Origin: RECM01 sp047921215
GTDB taxonomy: Bacteria; Bacteroidota; Rhodothermia; Balneolales; Cyclonatronaceae
Direction: 5' to 3'
Length of the DNA: 64,000 bases
Assembly: GCA_047921215.1 (NCBI GenBank)
Contig: JBLRWO010000010.1
Coordinates: 1-64,000 of the forward strand
The stretch's first letter is position 1. Each line of letters starts with the position of its first letter. The position numbers and the translations under genes are program-made. Under the pieces are notes generated by a model that saw nothing but the letters and a program-made list of their open reading frames with translations, made no database searches and had not been told where the DNA came from. Below, one piece after another: positions 33,942 through 42,822 of this stretch.

Positions 33942-35684
33942 ATGCCCGAAATATTTATAGACGACCAACGCTTCGAGTTTGAAGGCAACCCCAAGGTACT
34001 TCAGTTTGTACTCGACCAGGGCCTTGAGCTGCCTTTTTTCTGTTACCATCCTTCCCTGTCAATTCCGGCAAATTGCAGGCAGTGTTTTGTGGAAGCAGGT
34101 ACTCCGGTCTTCAACCGTGAAACCAACTCTTACGAACTGGATGAAAACGGGGAGCGGGTAATCCGCTGGTTTCCGAAGCTGATGACCTCCTGCAGCCTTG
34201 AGGCCACTGACGGGATGGTTGTTAAAACTCACAGAAGCTCTGAAAAAGTGGCACGCGGACAGAAAGATACGCTTGAGTTCATCCTGATGAACCATCCGCT
34301 CGACTGCCCCATATGCGATCAGGCCGGTGAGTGTCCGTTGCAGATCCAGACCTACAAATATGGCCCGGAGGGCAGCCGGTTTGAGCACAAAAAAGTACAC
34401 AAGCCCAAGCGCGTCCAGCTTGGACCAAACGTGGTACTGGATGCGGAACGTTGCATCAACTGCACCAGGTGTGTTCGTTTTACTGACGAAATCAGCAAGT
34501 CGAAGCAGCTGTCTATTGTATCAAGGGGCGATAAAAATTATCCTTTAACCGCTCCTGGTAAAGAATTTGATGATCCCTACTCGCTGAACACGGTTGACAT
34601 CTGCCCGGTTGGTGCCCTTACCTCAGCCGATTTCCGTTTCAAAGCCCGTGTGTGGGAGATGAACCAGACACCCGGCATCGATATGACGGGTTCGAAAGGT
34701 ACCAATATTGATCTGTGGACCAGGAATAACCTTGTGATGCGCATCACACCACGTTACAATCCCGATGTGAACGATCACTGGATGCCTGATGAAGCCCGTA
34801 TGGACTATAAACGCATTAATGAGAACAGGATATCCAAACCGTCGATGAAACTTGACGGCGAACAGGTTAAAACCACCTGGAACAATGCGATACTTACATT
34901 CATTGAAGAAGCTGGCAAGGTAAAATCATCCGAAATTCTGGTTATCGGAAGTCCGCATGCTTCGGTAGAAGATAATTATGTATTGTCCGGATTTTTCAAC
35001 CGTATTGGTGTTGCAGATGTCCATTTTGCACCTGATGTTGAAATAGGCCGGGGCGACGATTTCCTGATTACCGACGACCGTGCCCCGAATGCAAACGGCT
35101 GCCGCTTGCTGGGTTTCAGGGAACATGAACCGGGAGCTCTTGGCAAATCAATACAATCAGCCGGTGTGAAAATGGTGGTGGTTCTGGGTGATGACCTTGT
35201 TGGACGCGGAGTTGTATCAGCTGATGCGTTTCAGAATAAATTCACGGTGTTCATGGGAACCAACAACTGTAAAACATCGGAGGCCGCCGACCTGGTTGTA
35301 CCCGTTACCTGCTCGGCCGAGCATGCTGCCAGTTATGTAAATGAGGCCGGCCGCATACAACGTACGTTCCCGGCCAAAGAAACAGCATACACCGACCGTC
35401 GCCTGAACCTGGAAATGTCGCTCGGGCGCCTTGACCACTTCGGAACAAAATTCGACAACTGGGTAAGTGATGACAACAAGGTTGACTGTATTCCAGCCTG
35501 GGATTTCCTTACCCGTGTAATCGGGGAAATGGGTGGTGATATGATTTATTCCTCCTCCCGGGAAATTATGGATGAAATTGCATCAACCATCGATACCTTT
35601 TCCGGAGTATCCTATGAGCGAATGGATGACGAGTTCGGCATTCCCCTGAAAATTGACAATCAACCTCAAGCCAAAACAGTCTGA
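33942..35684 (+). CDS. nuoG: NADH-quinone oxidoreductase subunit G
   Basis: Iron-sulfur subunit of the NADH module, 580 residues. The N-terminal [2Fe-2S] ferredoxin domain has FFCYHPSLSIPANCRQC near 33-49 and SCSLEA near 83; the His-Cys cluster motif is HPLDCPICDQAGECPLQ near 118; the two [4Fe-4S] runs are RCINCTRCVRF near 170 and DICPVGALT near 218. The C-terminal part is a shortened molybdopterin-oxidoreductase-like domain without cofactor residues, usual for this group. Confidence 0.95.
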   Translation: MPEIFIDDQRFEFEGNPKVLQFVLDQGLELPFFCYHPSLSIPANCRQCFVEAGTPVFNRETNSYELDENGERVIRWFPKLMTSCSLEATDGMVVKTHRSSEKVARGQKDTLEFILMNHPLDCPICDQAGECPLQIQTYKYGPEGSRFEHKKVHKPKRVQLGPNVVLDAERCINCTRCVRFTDEISKSKQLSIVSRGDKNYPLTAPGKEFDDPYSLNTVDICPVGALTSADFRFKARVWEMNQTPGIDMTGSKGTNIDLWTRNNLVMRITPRYNPDVNDHWMPDEARMDYKRINENRISKPSMKLDGEQVKTTWNNAILTFIEEAGKVKSSEILVIGSPHASVEDNYVLSGFFNRIGVADVHFAPDVEIGRGDDFLITDDRAPNANGCRLLGFREHEPGALGKSIQSAGVKMVVVLGDDLVGRGVVSADAFQNKFTVFMGTNNCKTSEAADLVVPVTCSAEHAASYVNEAGRIQRTFPAKETAYTDRRLNLEMSLGRLDHFGTKFDNWVSDDNKVDCIPAWDFLTRVIGEMGGDMIYSSSREIMDEIASTIDTFSGVSYERMDDEFGIPLKIDNQPQAKTV

Positions 35685-35694
35685 CTGGAATATT

Positions 35695-36699
35695 ATGGCG
35701 GAACTGACATTCTCCCTAATTGTAATGGGCATTTCACTGTTTATGCTGCTGAACTCGGCTGCGGTGGCGGTTTATGCCGAGCGAAGAATTGCGGCATTTA
35801 TACAGAACCGGGTCGGACCGAACCGGGTAGGTCCCTTTGGTCTGCTTCAACCCATCGCCGATGTGTTGAAGCTCATACTCAAGGAGGATGTGACTCCCAC
35901 CATGGGAAACAAGGCCCTGCATACCATTGCGCCCATGCTCCCGGTTTTTACGGCATTGATTACCATAGCCGTTATACCGTTCGGTGAGGGTATTTATATT
36001 ACAGATATCAATGTCGGGGTTCTGTATCTTCTTGCCGTCGCTTCACTTGGTGTTTATGGGGTAACTCTTGCCGGCTGGGCATCCAACAGTAAATATTCAT
36101 TGCTTGGTGGTCTCCGCGCTGCGGCACAAATGCTCAGCTACGAATTACCGATGGGAGTAGCAGTTGCTTCGGTGGTACTGCTGGCATCCTCGCTCAGTGT
36201 TGTCGAAATAGTTAATTCACAGGAGGTTTGGTGGAATATCATCAGAAATCCCCTTGGTTTTATCATCTTTACAGTGGCTGCTTTTGCGGAAGCCAATCGT
36301 ACCCCTTTTGATCTGGTTGAAGCCGAACAGGAGCTCGTAGGTGGTTTTCATACCGAGTACAGTTCCATGAAGTTCGGGATGTTCTTCCTTGCTGAATATA
36401 TGCATGTTGTGATAGCGAGTATGCTCATAACAACGTTTTTCCTGGGTGGGTATCATCTCCCCTTCGCCGGTCTGTGGCTGCCTGAAATGAGTCCGGTCTG
36501 GAAAGGGATACTTGACGTTTCTGTGTTTGTGGCAAAAACCGGGTTTTTCGTCTTTTTCTTTATCTGGGTACGATGGACTATTCCCCGGTTCAAGTACAAT
36601 CAACTGATGCAGCTGGGCTGGGGAAAGATGCTGCCGCTGGCCATACTCAATTTTGTGGTTATCGCCGGGGTAATTCTGCTGATCAACGAATTTTTTTAA
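35695..36699 (+). CDS. nuoH: NADH-quinone oxidoreductase subunit H
   Basis: Eight-helix membrane subunit that forms the junction between the peripheral and membrane arms. ERRIAAFIQNRVGPNRVGPFG-x-LQPIADVLKLILKED near 22-57 is the conserved quinone-tunnel loop, and the EANRTPFDLVEAEQELVGGFHTEYSSMKFGMFFLAEY segment near 198-234 carries the charged E-channel residues. Start at ATG 35695, 10 bp after the nuoG stop, rather than the TTG inside nuoG; that gives 334 residues. It is the last gene before a strong terminator. Confidence 0.96.
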   Translation: MAELTFSLIVMGISLFMLLNSAAVAVYAERRIAAFIQNRVGPNRVGPFGLLQPIADVLKLILKEDVTPTMGNKALHTIAPMLPVFTALITIAVIPFGEGIYITDINVGVLYLLAVASLGVYGVTLAGWASNSKYSLLGGLRAAAQMLSYELPMGVAVASVVLLASSLSVVEIVNSQEVWWNIIRNPLGFIIFTVAAFAEANRTPFDLVEAEQELVGGFHTEYSSMKFGMFFLAEYMHVVIASMLITTFFLGGYHLPFAGLWLPEMSPVWKGILDVSVFVAKTGFFVFFFIWVRWTIPRFKYNQLMQLGWGKMLPLAILNFVVIAGVILLINEFF

Positions 36700-36722
36700 A
36701 TAATAAACCGTGATAACAGCAT

Positions 36723-36758
36723 CCCGTGTTTAAGCTTCCGAAACACGGGTAGTTTTTT
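36723..36758 (+). terminator. Terminator of the nuoA-H operon
   Basis: CCCGTGTTT (36723-36731) and AAACACGGG (36741-36749) form a perfect 9 bp stem with a 9 nt loop, followed by TAGTTTTTT. It closes the block after nuoH, showing that nuoI-N are not co-transcribed here. The remaining 36759-36974 shows no gene or convincing promoter. Confidence 0.88.
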
Positions 36759-36974
36759 CAGGTACCGGGAATCAGGTATCAATCGGGTTGCAGTTTTCAG
36801 GATTACACCTGTAAATGATTACCGGCCGCAAAATCCCACGTTAAAATGTGGTCTTGCTGCCACAGTACAAAGATGGCATATGTTCCTGAAAACTCGTTGT
36901 ATGTTTTCCTAACCCGCGAGGATATTCGTATCTTGAGCCCTCCGAAAAATCAATAGTTATCAACCGGAACGCCC

Positions 36975-38306
36975 ATGAAAACCGTTGCATTCCATACCTT
37001 AGGATGCAAGCTGAATTTCTCAGAAACATCGAGCCTCAGACGTGAATTCGAGGATCACAATTTCCATGTAACAGAGTTCGGAACCCGGGCCGACGTATAT
37101 GTGATCAATACCTGTTCGGTTACCCAGGATGCCAACCGCGATTGCAGGAAGTATGTTCGTCAGGCCCTTCGCCGGAATCCGGATGCGTTTGTAGCTGTAA
37201 CCGGATGTTATGCCCAGCTGGAACCTGAGGAAATCGCCTCTATTGAGGGCGTGGATGTGGTGATTGGCACCCGGGACAAGTTTAAATTGTTTGAACTTGC
37301 CGGTCAGTTTGAAAAAAAAGACCATACCATTATCCATCATTCAGATGTGAATGAAGCGGTCGATTTTCATCATGCATTTTCATCAAGCGACAGAACCCGT
37401 GCATTTCTGAAGATACAGGATGGATGCGATTATAAATGTGCGTTTTGTACTATCCCTCTCGCCCGTGGAAAAAGTCGCAGTCCTTTCATATCTGAAATCG
37501 TAGCCAATGCCAGGCAGGTAATTGATGAGGGATATCGTGAAATCGTTCTCACGGGTGTAAATGCCGGAGATTTCGGGCGTTATAACGGCGAGAGCTTCCT
37601 TGAACTGCTTATGGCTCTGGATCGTGTAGACGGGCTTGAGCGAATCCGTATCTCATCAATTGAGCCCAATCTGCTGCATGATGACATCATTCGCTTTGCC
37701 GCCGACAGCCGAACCATTCAACCCCATTTCCACATACCGCTTCAAAGTGGCAGCGATGCGATGCTGGCGCTTATGAAACGGCGCTATAGGACCGGTTTGT
37801 ACAGAAAACGCGTTGAACTTATCAGGCAAACAATGCCACAGGCGGCCATAGGTGTGGATGTGATTACAGGCCACCCGGGTGAGTCGGATGAACTGTTCCG
37901 TGAGACCTCTGAATATATTCAGTCGCTGGATATATCCTATCTTCATGTTTTTACCTATTCGGAACGGCCTAACACCGCCGCAATTGATATGGCCCCGGTT
38001 GTTCCTGTACCCGTCCGTAAAAAAAGAACCCGCATGCTTCGGCAGTTATCTGATATGAAACGATTTGAATTCGATACGCGATTCAAGGGTCAATCGAGAA
38101 CAGTGTTGTTTGAATCAGAAGCCGGTGATGGTATTATTCAGGGATGGACCGATAACTATATCCGGGTTTTTACCCCTTACAGATCCGATCTGGTCAATTC
38201 TGTTACTCCGGTAACTCTTGGCACCTATGATTCATCCCGTAGCGGGTATATTACGGAAGTACTCAAAATGCCGGTATATAGTTCAAACGGTACAATCCAT
38301 GTCTGA
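36975..38306 (+). CDS. mtaB: tRNA (ms2t6A37) methylthiotransferase MtaB
   Basis: Radical-SAM enzyme that adds a methylthio group to t6A37 in tRNAs reading ANN codons. N-terminal MTTase domain cysteines are seen in HTLGCKLN (C11), NTCSVT (near 47) and TGCYAQLE (near 76); the radical-SAM triad is CDYKCAFCTIPLARG near 150-164 (C-x3-C-x2-C); a TRAM domain closes the protein (about 370-430). 443 residues. Its end overlaps the UDG gene by 8 bp. Confidence 0.95.
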   Translation: MKTVAFHTLGCKLNFSETSSLRREFEDHNFHVTEFGTRADVYVINTCSVTQDANRDCRKYVRQALRRNPDAFVAVTGCYAQLEPEEIASIEGVDVVIGTRDKFKLFELAGQFEKKDHTIIHHSDVNEAVDFHHAFSSSDRTRAFLKIQDGCDYKCAFCTIPLARGKSRSPFISEIVANARQVIDEGYREIVLTGVNAGDFGRYNGESFLELLMALDRVDGLERIRISSIEPNLLHDDIIRFAADSRTIQPHFHIPLQSGSDAMLALMKRRYRTGLYRKRVELIRQTMPQAAIGVDVITGHPGESDELFRETSEYIQSLDISYLHVFTYSERPNTAAIDMAPVVPVPVRKKRTRMLRQLSDMKRFEFDTRFKGQSRTVLFESEAGDGIIQGWTDNYIRVFTPYRSDLVNSVTPVTLGTYDSSRSGYITEVLKMPVYSSNGTIHV

Positions 38307-39030
38307 CCTTACGTTAAAAAAGGTGGCCGGATGGCTGAAATACCAGGAAGAGGTGTACGGGAAATACCACTTGCCTGTCATATCTGATATCAACGATGCT
38401 GAACAGGCTGTTGTAACTTCCGGAATAGCTGAAACGCCTGATCCGTATGGTGTTCTTGACATGATTACCTCGTTAGATAATCTCTTGCAACACTGCCGTG
38501 AGGCTGAGATACTCAGAACAGACCTGGATGGTACCAATCTTGTTTTTGGTACCGGAAATCCAGCAGCTGACCTGATGCTTATCGGCGAAGCTCCCGGTGA
38601 ACAGGAAGACCGCCAGGGAGAGCCGTTTGTCGGAAAAGCCGGTCAGTTGCTCAATAAGATACTCAAAGCCATCCGGTTTGAGCGTGAACAGGTCTATATT
38701 GCCAATATTTTGAAACACCGGCCACCAAACAACAGGGATCCGCATCCGGAAGAACGGCAAAAAAGTTTGCCGTTTCTCGAGAAACAAATTGATCTGATCA
38801 ATCCAAAATTGATACTTTGTCTTGGAAGGATATCAGCGCATACCTTGCTCGAAACAACAGCTCCGATGAAAGATCTTCGGGGCCGTTTCCACCGGTACCG
38901 GGACAAATACGAAATACTGGTCACCTACCATCCGGCAGCGTTGCTTCGAAATCCGAACTGGAAGCGCGACACCTGGGAAGATGTTCAGCTTTTGCGAAAA
39001 CGATACGATGAACTCGGCGGAAAACCGTAA
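38299..39030 (+). CDS. Family 4-type uracil-DNA glycosylase, iron-sulfur ligands mostly lost
   Basis: Removes uracil from DNA in family members. ATG 38299 (MSDLTLKK) is chosen over upstream codons inside mtaB, giving 243 residues. The catalytic motif A GEAPGEQEDRQGEPFVGKAG is at 96-115 and motif B HPAALL is in VTYHPAALLRNP near 210. In typical family 4 enzymes four cysteines hold a [4Fe-4S] cluster; here C66 remains but the other three positions are A69, H140 (LKHRPP instead of the usual KCRPP) and S156. The glycosylase fold seems intact while the cluster is probably absent. Confidence 0.85.
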   Translation: MSDLTLKKVAGWLKYQEEVYGKYHLPVISDINDAEQAVVTSGIAETPDPYGVLDMITSLDNLLQHCREAEILRTDLDGTNLVFGTGNPAADLMLIGEAPGEQEDRQGEPFVGKAGQLLNKILKAIRFEREQVYIANILKHRPPNNRDPHPEERQKSLPFLEKQIDLINPKLILCLGRISAHTLLETTAPMKDLRGRFHRYRDKYEILVTYHPAALLRNPNWKRDTWEDVQLLRKRYDELGGKP

Positions 39031-39060
39031 TAATTCTCATTTTCAATATTGATAAAAATA

Positions 39061-40620
39061 ATGGCATCAGGCACTGGTCCAAACGGTTACGGAAGCAAAG
39101 ATAGCAGAAAGCAAAAGCCTGAAAGGGACTATATAAGCAGTCAGACAAAAGTGCCGCCCCAGGCTCCGGAAATTGAGGAGGCTGTTCTGGGTGGAATGCT
39201 CATCGAAAAAGAGGCTACATCGGTAGCTCTTGAAATTTTGAAGCCGGAGGATTTTTACGCCGCCCCGAACCGGCATATCTTTGAAGCCATATCGAAGCTC
39301 TATTCAAGAGATAATCCGGTTGATATTCTCACGGTCGAAAATGAATTGCGTGACCGTGAACTGCTGGATGCATGTGGCGGGCCGGGCTACCTTGCAGGAC
39401 TGACCCGATCGGTCAGTTCAGCTGCCAATATTGAATACCATGCCCAGATCATTGCCGAAAAAGCGGTCAAGAGAAATCTGATCAACGGTCTTGGACAGAT
39501 AATCGGCGAATCGTATGAGTCTGACAGCGATCCCTACGAACTGCTCGACAAATCGGAACAGTACCTGTTTCAGCTTTCGAACACCAATAATCGTCTGACG
39601 GCCAAACCTGTACGGGATGTGATCAGCCGTACCATCAAACACCTGGAAGAAATTCAGGGAAAGGCACATGGTGTAACGGGAGTTGCAACAAATCTGGATA
39701 TCGACAAGCTTACCGCCGGCTGGCAAAAAGGAGATCTTGTGATCATTGCAGCCCGGCCATCTATGGGTAAAACTGCTTTCGTACTCACAATGGCCCGGAA
39801 TATTGCCATGAATGTAACCGAAGAGTTGCGCACTCCAATTGCCCTCTTCAGCCTCGAAATGTCGGATCAGCAGCTTGTACAGCGGCTGCTTACCATGGAA
39901 GCACGCATTGATGCCCAGGCTGCCCGAACCGGCCGCCTGACCGATGAGGAGTTTAAAAGGCTCATAGAAAGTGCCGGCAGGCTCTACAATGCCCGCATCT
40001 TTATCGACGACACACCCGGTTTAAATATTATGGAGCTTCGCTCGAAGTGCCGGAGACTCAAAAGTGAACACGATATCGGCATAGTGATCGTCGATTATCT
40101 ACAGCTTATGACCGGTAATACGAATGACCGCTCTAACCGTGAACAGGAAATTGCCAACATCTCGCGCGGACTCAAAGCGCTGGCCAAAGAATTGTCAGTC
40201 CCGGTTATTGCCCTGTCGCAGCTCAGCCGTGCAGTAGAGCAGCGTGGTGGCAACAAGAAGCCTCAACTTAGTGATCTCAGGGAGTCAGGATCCATAGAGC
40301 AGGATGCCGATGTAGTCTGTTTCCTCTATCGGCCACAATATTATGGAATAACCACCGACGATGAGGGACGATCAACAGCCGGGCTTGCCGAAGTTATTAT
40401 CGGTAAGCAGCGTAACGGGCCCACGGGCACCATTTCGCTCCGGTTTGTGGAAGAGTATGCCCGGTTCGAAAATTTCACTTCTCTGTACAACGATCTGAGT
40501 ATACCAAAGGGTGAGGTGCCGTTTGATCAGTATACCGGTAATGACGGGGGTTCTTCGGGTCCGAAACCGGGTGGAAAAAAACAAATCCCGCCACCACCCG
40601 ACGATGAATCACCTTTCTGA
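39061..40620 (+). CDS. dnaB: Replicative DNA helicase DnaB
   Basis: Hexameric helicase that unwinds the replication fork. N-terminal DnaB domain (VPPQAPEIEEAVLGGMLIEKEA near 33-54), linker, and RecA-like domain with Walker A ARPSMGKTAFVLTMARN, Walker B GIVIVDYLQLMTG, and the arginine/ssDNA loops SQLSRAVEQRGGNKKPQLSDLRESGSIEQDADVV. Length 519 from ATG 39061; a TTG 12 bp upstream is in frame but less likely. The tail is Pro/Gly-rich. The final 12 bp overlap the gene on the other strand. No intein interrupts the Walker motifs, a common insertion site. Confidence 0.96.
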   Translation: MASGTGPNGYGSKDSRKQKPERDYISSQTKVPPQAPEIEEAVLGGMLIEKEATSVALEILKPEDFYAAPNRHIFEAISKLYSRDNPVDILTVENELRDRELLDACGGPGYLAGLTRSVSSAANIEYHAQIIAEKAVKRNLINGLGQIIGESYESDSDPYELLDKSEQYLFQLSNTNNRLTAKPVRDVISRTIKHLEEIQGKAHGVTGVATNLDIDKLTAGWQKGDLVIIAARPSMGKTAFVLTMARNIAMNVTEELRTPIALFSLEMSDQQLVQRLLTMEARIDAQAARTGRLTDEEFKRLIESAGRLYNARIFIDDTPGLNIMELRSKCRRLKSEHDIGIVIVDYLQLMTGNTNDRSNREQEIANISRGLKALAKELSVPVIALSQLSRAVEQRGGNKKPQLSDLRESGSIEQDADVVCFLYRPQYYGITTDDEGRSTAGLAEVIIGKQRNGPTGTISLRFVEEYARFENFTSLYNDLSIPKGEVPFDQYTGNDGGSSGPKPGGKKQIPPPPDDESPF

Positions 40621-41745
40621 CAAACTCGTACGATTTTCATCGACAATCTGTTCAAAAAGGATATCAAGCTGATCGACACGGGTATTCCAGTCCAGATGCC
40701 GGTTTATTCGCTGAAGAGTTGATTTCGGTAGTGGTTTTGTATCTCCTGTTAATACTCTTCTCAGTTTTTTAAACAGGTCATCCTCATTCTGATAGAATAC
40801 AGATGCATGCAGCAACGGCTCATGCAGCGACTCGGGAATCAGTTCAGGATAGGTAAGATTGTTTGGCAGGAACGGGTGGCACCCGCAGTAAACAGCTTCC
40901 ATGATGGCCAGGCAGAAAAATTCGTACGTAGCTGTAGAGACTACGATATCGCCCGTGTGCAGTAATTTGCTGTAGAGCTCAAAATTATCAGCATAGCCAT
41001 AATGCAGAATCCGCTTGCCGTATCGCTTCCAGATCTGTTTGAATTCAGGTGGTTTTTCGTGGAGCTGGTCACCGGCCAGGATAAGGTCAAAGTCACATCC
41101 GCTGTCGTCGAGGCGGTTCATAACCCTGAAAAACATTGCCGGATTTTTGTCAAACTCCCATCGCTGGTTCCATACAACAACCGGCTTTTCGTTCCGGTTT
41201 CTGTAAACGGGTGTAGTATCGTGTTCTTTAAGATTTAGTCCCGGATGCATCACAACACTTTTCGATTCAATGATGCGGATTGAATCTTCGTGACTGTAAT
41301 CAGCGAAACTTTTAAGGAATACCGGGAGTTCCGACATGAATGTGTCATAGTGAAAGCCGGAAGAAAAAATCAATTTATGAGCTGAAAGGGCACTCAGGTA
41401 GTTGATGTAGGCGTAGGTTTGATCACGTTCGGTGTTTTCCGGAACCGGCATGGTCAGCTGGTTTTCATGCATATACATCACAAACGGGATGTGGGCGAAA
41501 CGGGGATTGGTCAGCGCGATGAATGCCGGCAGGTTGGTCATGCTGCTGGCCAGTACCAGGTCTATTTCCTCCTTAATTTCTTTGGATTTTGAGGCCAGCG
41601 TTACCGATCCACCGTTCATCCGCCAGCGCCAGTGCCTGTCTGTCATGGTAACAGGAATAACGGTATGACGGGAATTCTCCCTGAGCCCTTCGAGAAAAGC
41701 CTTGTGTGATCCGCCCATGAAGGGTTCTAAAAAAAGAATATTCAT
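40609..41745 (-). CDS. tRNA-queuosine alpha-mannosyltransferase (DUF3524, GT-B)
   Basis: 378 residues beginning MNILFLEPFMGGSHKAF, the hallmark of the GTDC1/QTMAN family whose N-terminal DUF3524 domain also shows TMTDRHWRWRMNGGS near 34-48. The C-terminal glycosyltransferase half has NQRWEFDKNPAMFFRVM near 192 and STATYEFFCLAIMEAVYCGCHPFLPNNLTYPE near 270. The human homologue mannosylates queuosine in tRNA-Asp; bacterial members have been linked to the same modification. Queuosine synthesis genes are not in the window. It converges on dnaB with a 12 bp overlap. Confidence 0.88.
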   Translation of the reverse strand: MNILFLEPFMGGSHKAFLEGLRENSRHTVIPVTMTDRHWRWRMNGGSVTLASKSKEIKEEIDLVLASSMTNLPAFIALTNPRFAHIPFVMYMHENQLTMPVPENTERDQTYAYINYLSALSAHKLIFSSGFHYDTFMSELPVFLKSFADYSHEDSIRIIESKSVVMHPGLNLKEHDTTPVYRNRNEKPVVVWNQRWEFDKNPAMFFRVMNRLDDSGCDFDLILAGDQLHEKPPEFKQIWKRYGKRILHYGYADNFELYSKLLHTGDIVVSTATYEFFCLAIMEAVYCGCHPFLPNNLTYPELIPESLHEPLLHASVFYQNEDDLFKKLRRVLTGDTKPLPKSTLQRINRHLDWNTRVDQLDILFEQIVDENRTSLSER

Positions 41746-41961
41746 AGAAGTAATTTGGTTCGGAAGAGTCCGGGACCATAATAAAAAACTGCCAGATCCA
41801 GCCAGATTACAATAATTTCAATAATTCCAAAAATCTCAGACCCGCAAATCCCGTTCCCGGTTACCTGCATGAAAAAAAGGCTTGAACCATGGCATATCCG
41901 GGTGCAATATAAGCAAGTGGACCAGATTTAGGGATGGCTTTTATTCACGGATAAAAAAGTG

Positions 41962-42049
41962 CGGAGAGATAGGGATTCGAACCCTAGGTACCCTTTTGGG
42001 GCACACTCGCTTTCCAGGCGAGCCCGTTCGACCACTCCGGCATCTCTCC
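41962..42049 (-). tRNA. tRNA-Ser(GGA)
   Basis: The reverse strand folds into a class II tRNA: acceptor GGAGAGA pairs with TCTCTCC, G73 discriminator, D-arm with GTGGTCGAACGGG, anticodon stem CTCGC/GCGAG with anticodon GGA, a long variable arm (TGTGCCCC-AAAA-GGGTACC) and T-arm GGTTCGAATCC. CCA is not encoded: G73 is followed by CAC and a run of T that can serve as terminator. Length 88. A plus-strand reading frame across it (41882-42106) is the usual artefact. Confidence 0.97.
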
Positions 42050-42067
42050 GTCTTGAAAGGCAGGCCA

Positions 42068-42096
42068 AATATACAGCCTTTATCAGCTCATATCAA
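42068..42096 (-). promoter_or_regulatory. tRNA-Ser promoter
   Basis: Reverse strand TTGATA (42096-42091), 17 bp spacer, TATATT (42073-42068), about 18 bp before the tRNA 5' end. The same sequence also fits the Bacteroidota-type pattern TTTG and TAnnTTTG (TATATTTG), so both promoter models are satisfied here. Confidence 0.75.
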
Positions 42097-42136
42097 ACCA
42101 ATGTGAAAGCAGATTGCCCGGGTAAAAAGCGATGAT

Positions 42137-42805
42137 CTAACCGCCAAGCGTGAAAAAATGTGTTGAATAGGCCGGTACCGATATGCCCTCGTGACGTGCC
42201 GGACGAAATCTCCACTGCATGGCAGCACGACTGATGGCATCAGTGATGTTGTATTCAAAAATTGGGATTTCCGTAAAACCGTCTCCATTCCTGTCCATTT
42301 TTCTGACCCTGATAATGGTTGCATCTTTAACATCGCCCTCGGAAGAGATCAAAAAACGGACAGCCACCTCCAGACGGGTATTGTCTCGTCGTACCTCGCC
42401 GGGTGTAATTGCCTCCACAATACGAATGACCGACGGTGGCTGATCCGGATTTTCAACCGGGGGGCCGGGTTCTCCGGTTGTGGATTGGTCCAAATCATTC
42501 CCGGTGATCCGGGGCTCTTCAATTTCAATAATTTCATCATCCAGAATAACATCTGTTGGTACCGGTGGTAACATAGACGGACGCGGGGGCGCTGGCAGCA
42601 GGCGTCCCTGCCGGGTTGGTTCAATCAATTCGATGTCCCTTTCAAAAACACGTTCGCTCAGCACAAGGTCTGTTTCGCCGGGTTGAATGGCAGGGAGGAA
42701 TCTGAACAACAGAATGGCCAGAATCTGAACAGCTGCAATACTGTAACCAATTCTGTGCCTGTAGGCTGTCTCACTGTGCCGATATGTATCATTTTTTGCT
42801 TTCAA
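42137..42805 (-). CDS. TonB-family energy-transducer-like protein
   Basis: 222 residues: one N-terminal helix (about 18-38, GYSIAAVQILAILLFRFLPA), a Pro-rich periplasmic linker (PAPPRPSMLPPVPTD and PGPPVENPDQPPS), and a C-terminal TonB-like domain (RLEVAVRFLISSEGDVKDATIIRV ... MQWRFRPARHEG). The linker is acidic where classical TonB is Lys-Pro-rich. It would couple the inner-membrane proton gradient to outer-membrane receptors; no exbB/exbD is nearby. It starts 17 bp after the acyltransferase gene. Confidence 0.87.
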   Translation of the reverse strand: MKAKNDTYRHSETAYRHRIGYSIAAVQILAILLFRFLPAIQPGETDLVLSERVFERDIELIEPTRQGRLLPAPPRPSMLPPVPTDVILDDEIIEIEEPRITGNDLDQSTTGEPGPPVENPDQPPSVIRIVEAITPGEVRRDNTRLEVAVRFLISSEGDVKDATIIRVRKMDRNGDGFTEIPIFEYNITDAISRAAMQWRFRPARHEGISVPAYSTHFFTLGG

Positions 42806-42822
42806 AGTCAGAGAGTAACGTC

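Noticed and set aside
41882..42106. 74-codon plus-strand frame across tRNA-Ser
   Set aside because: It is the antisense translation of a tRNA gene, a common annotation artefact.
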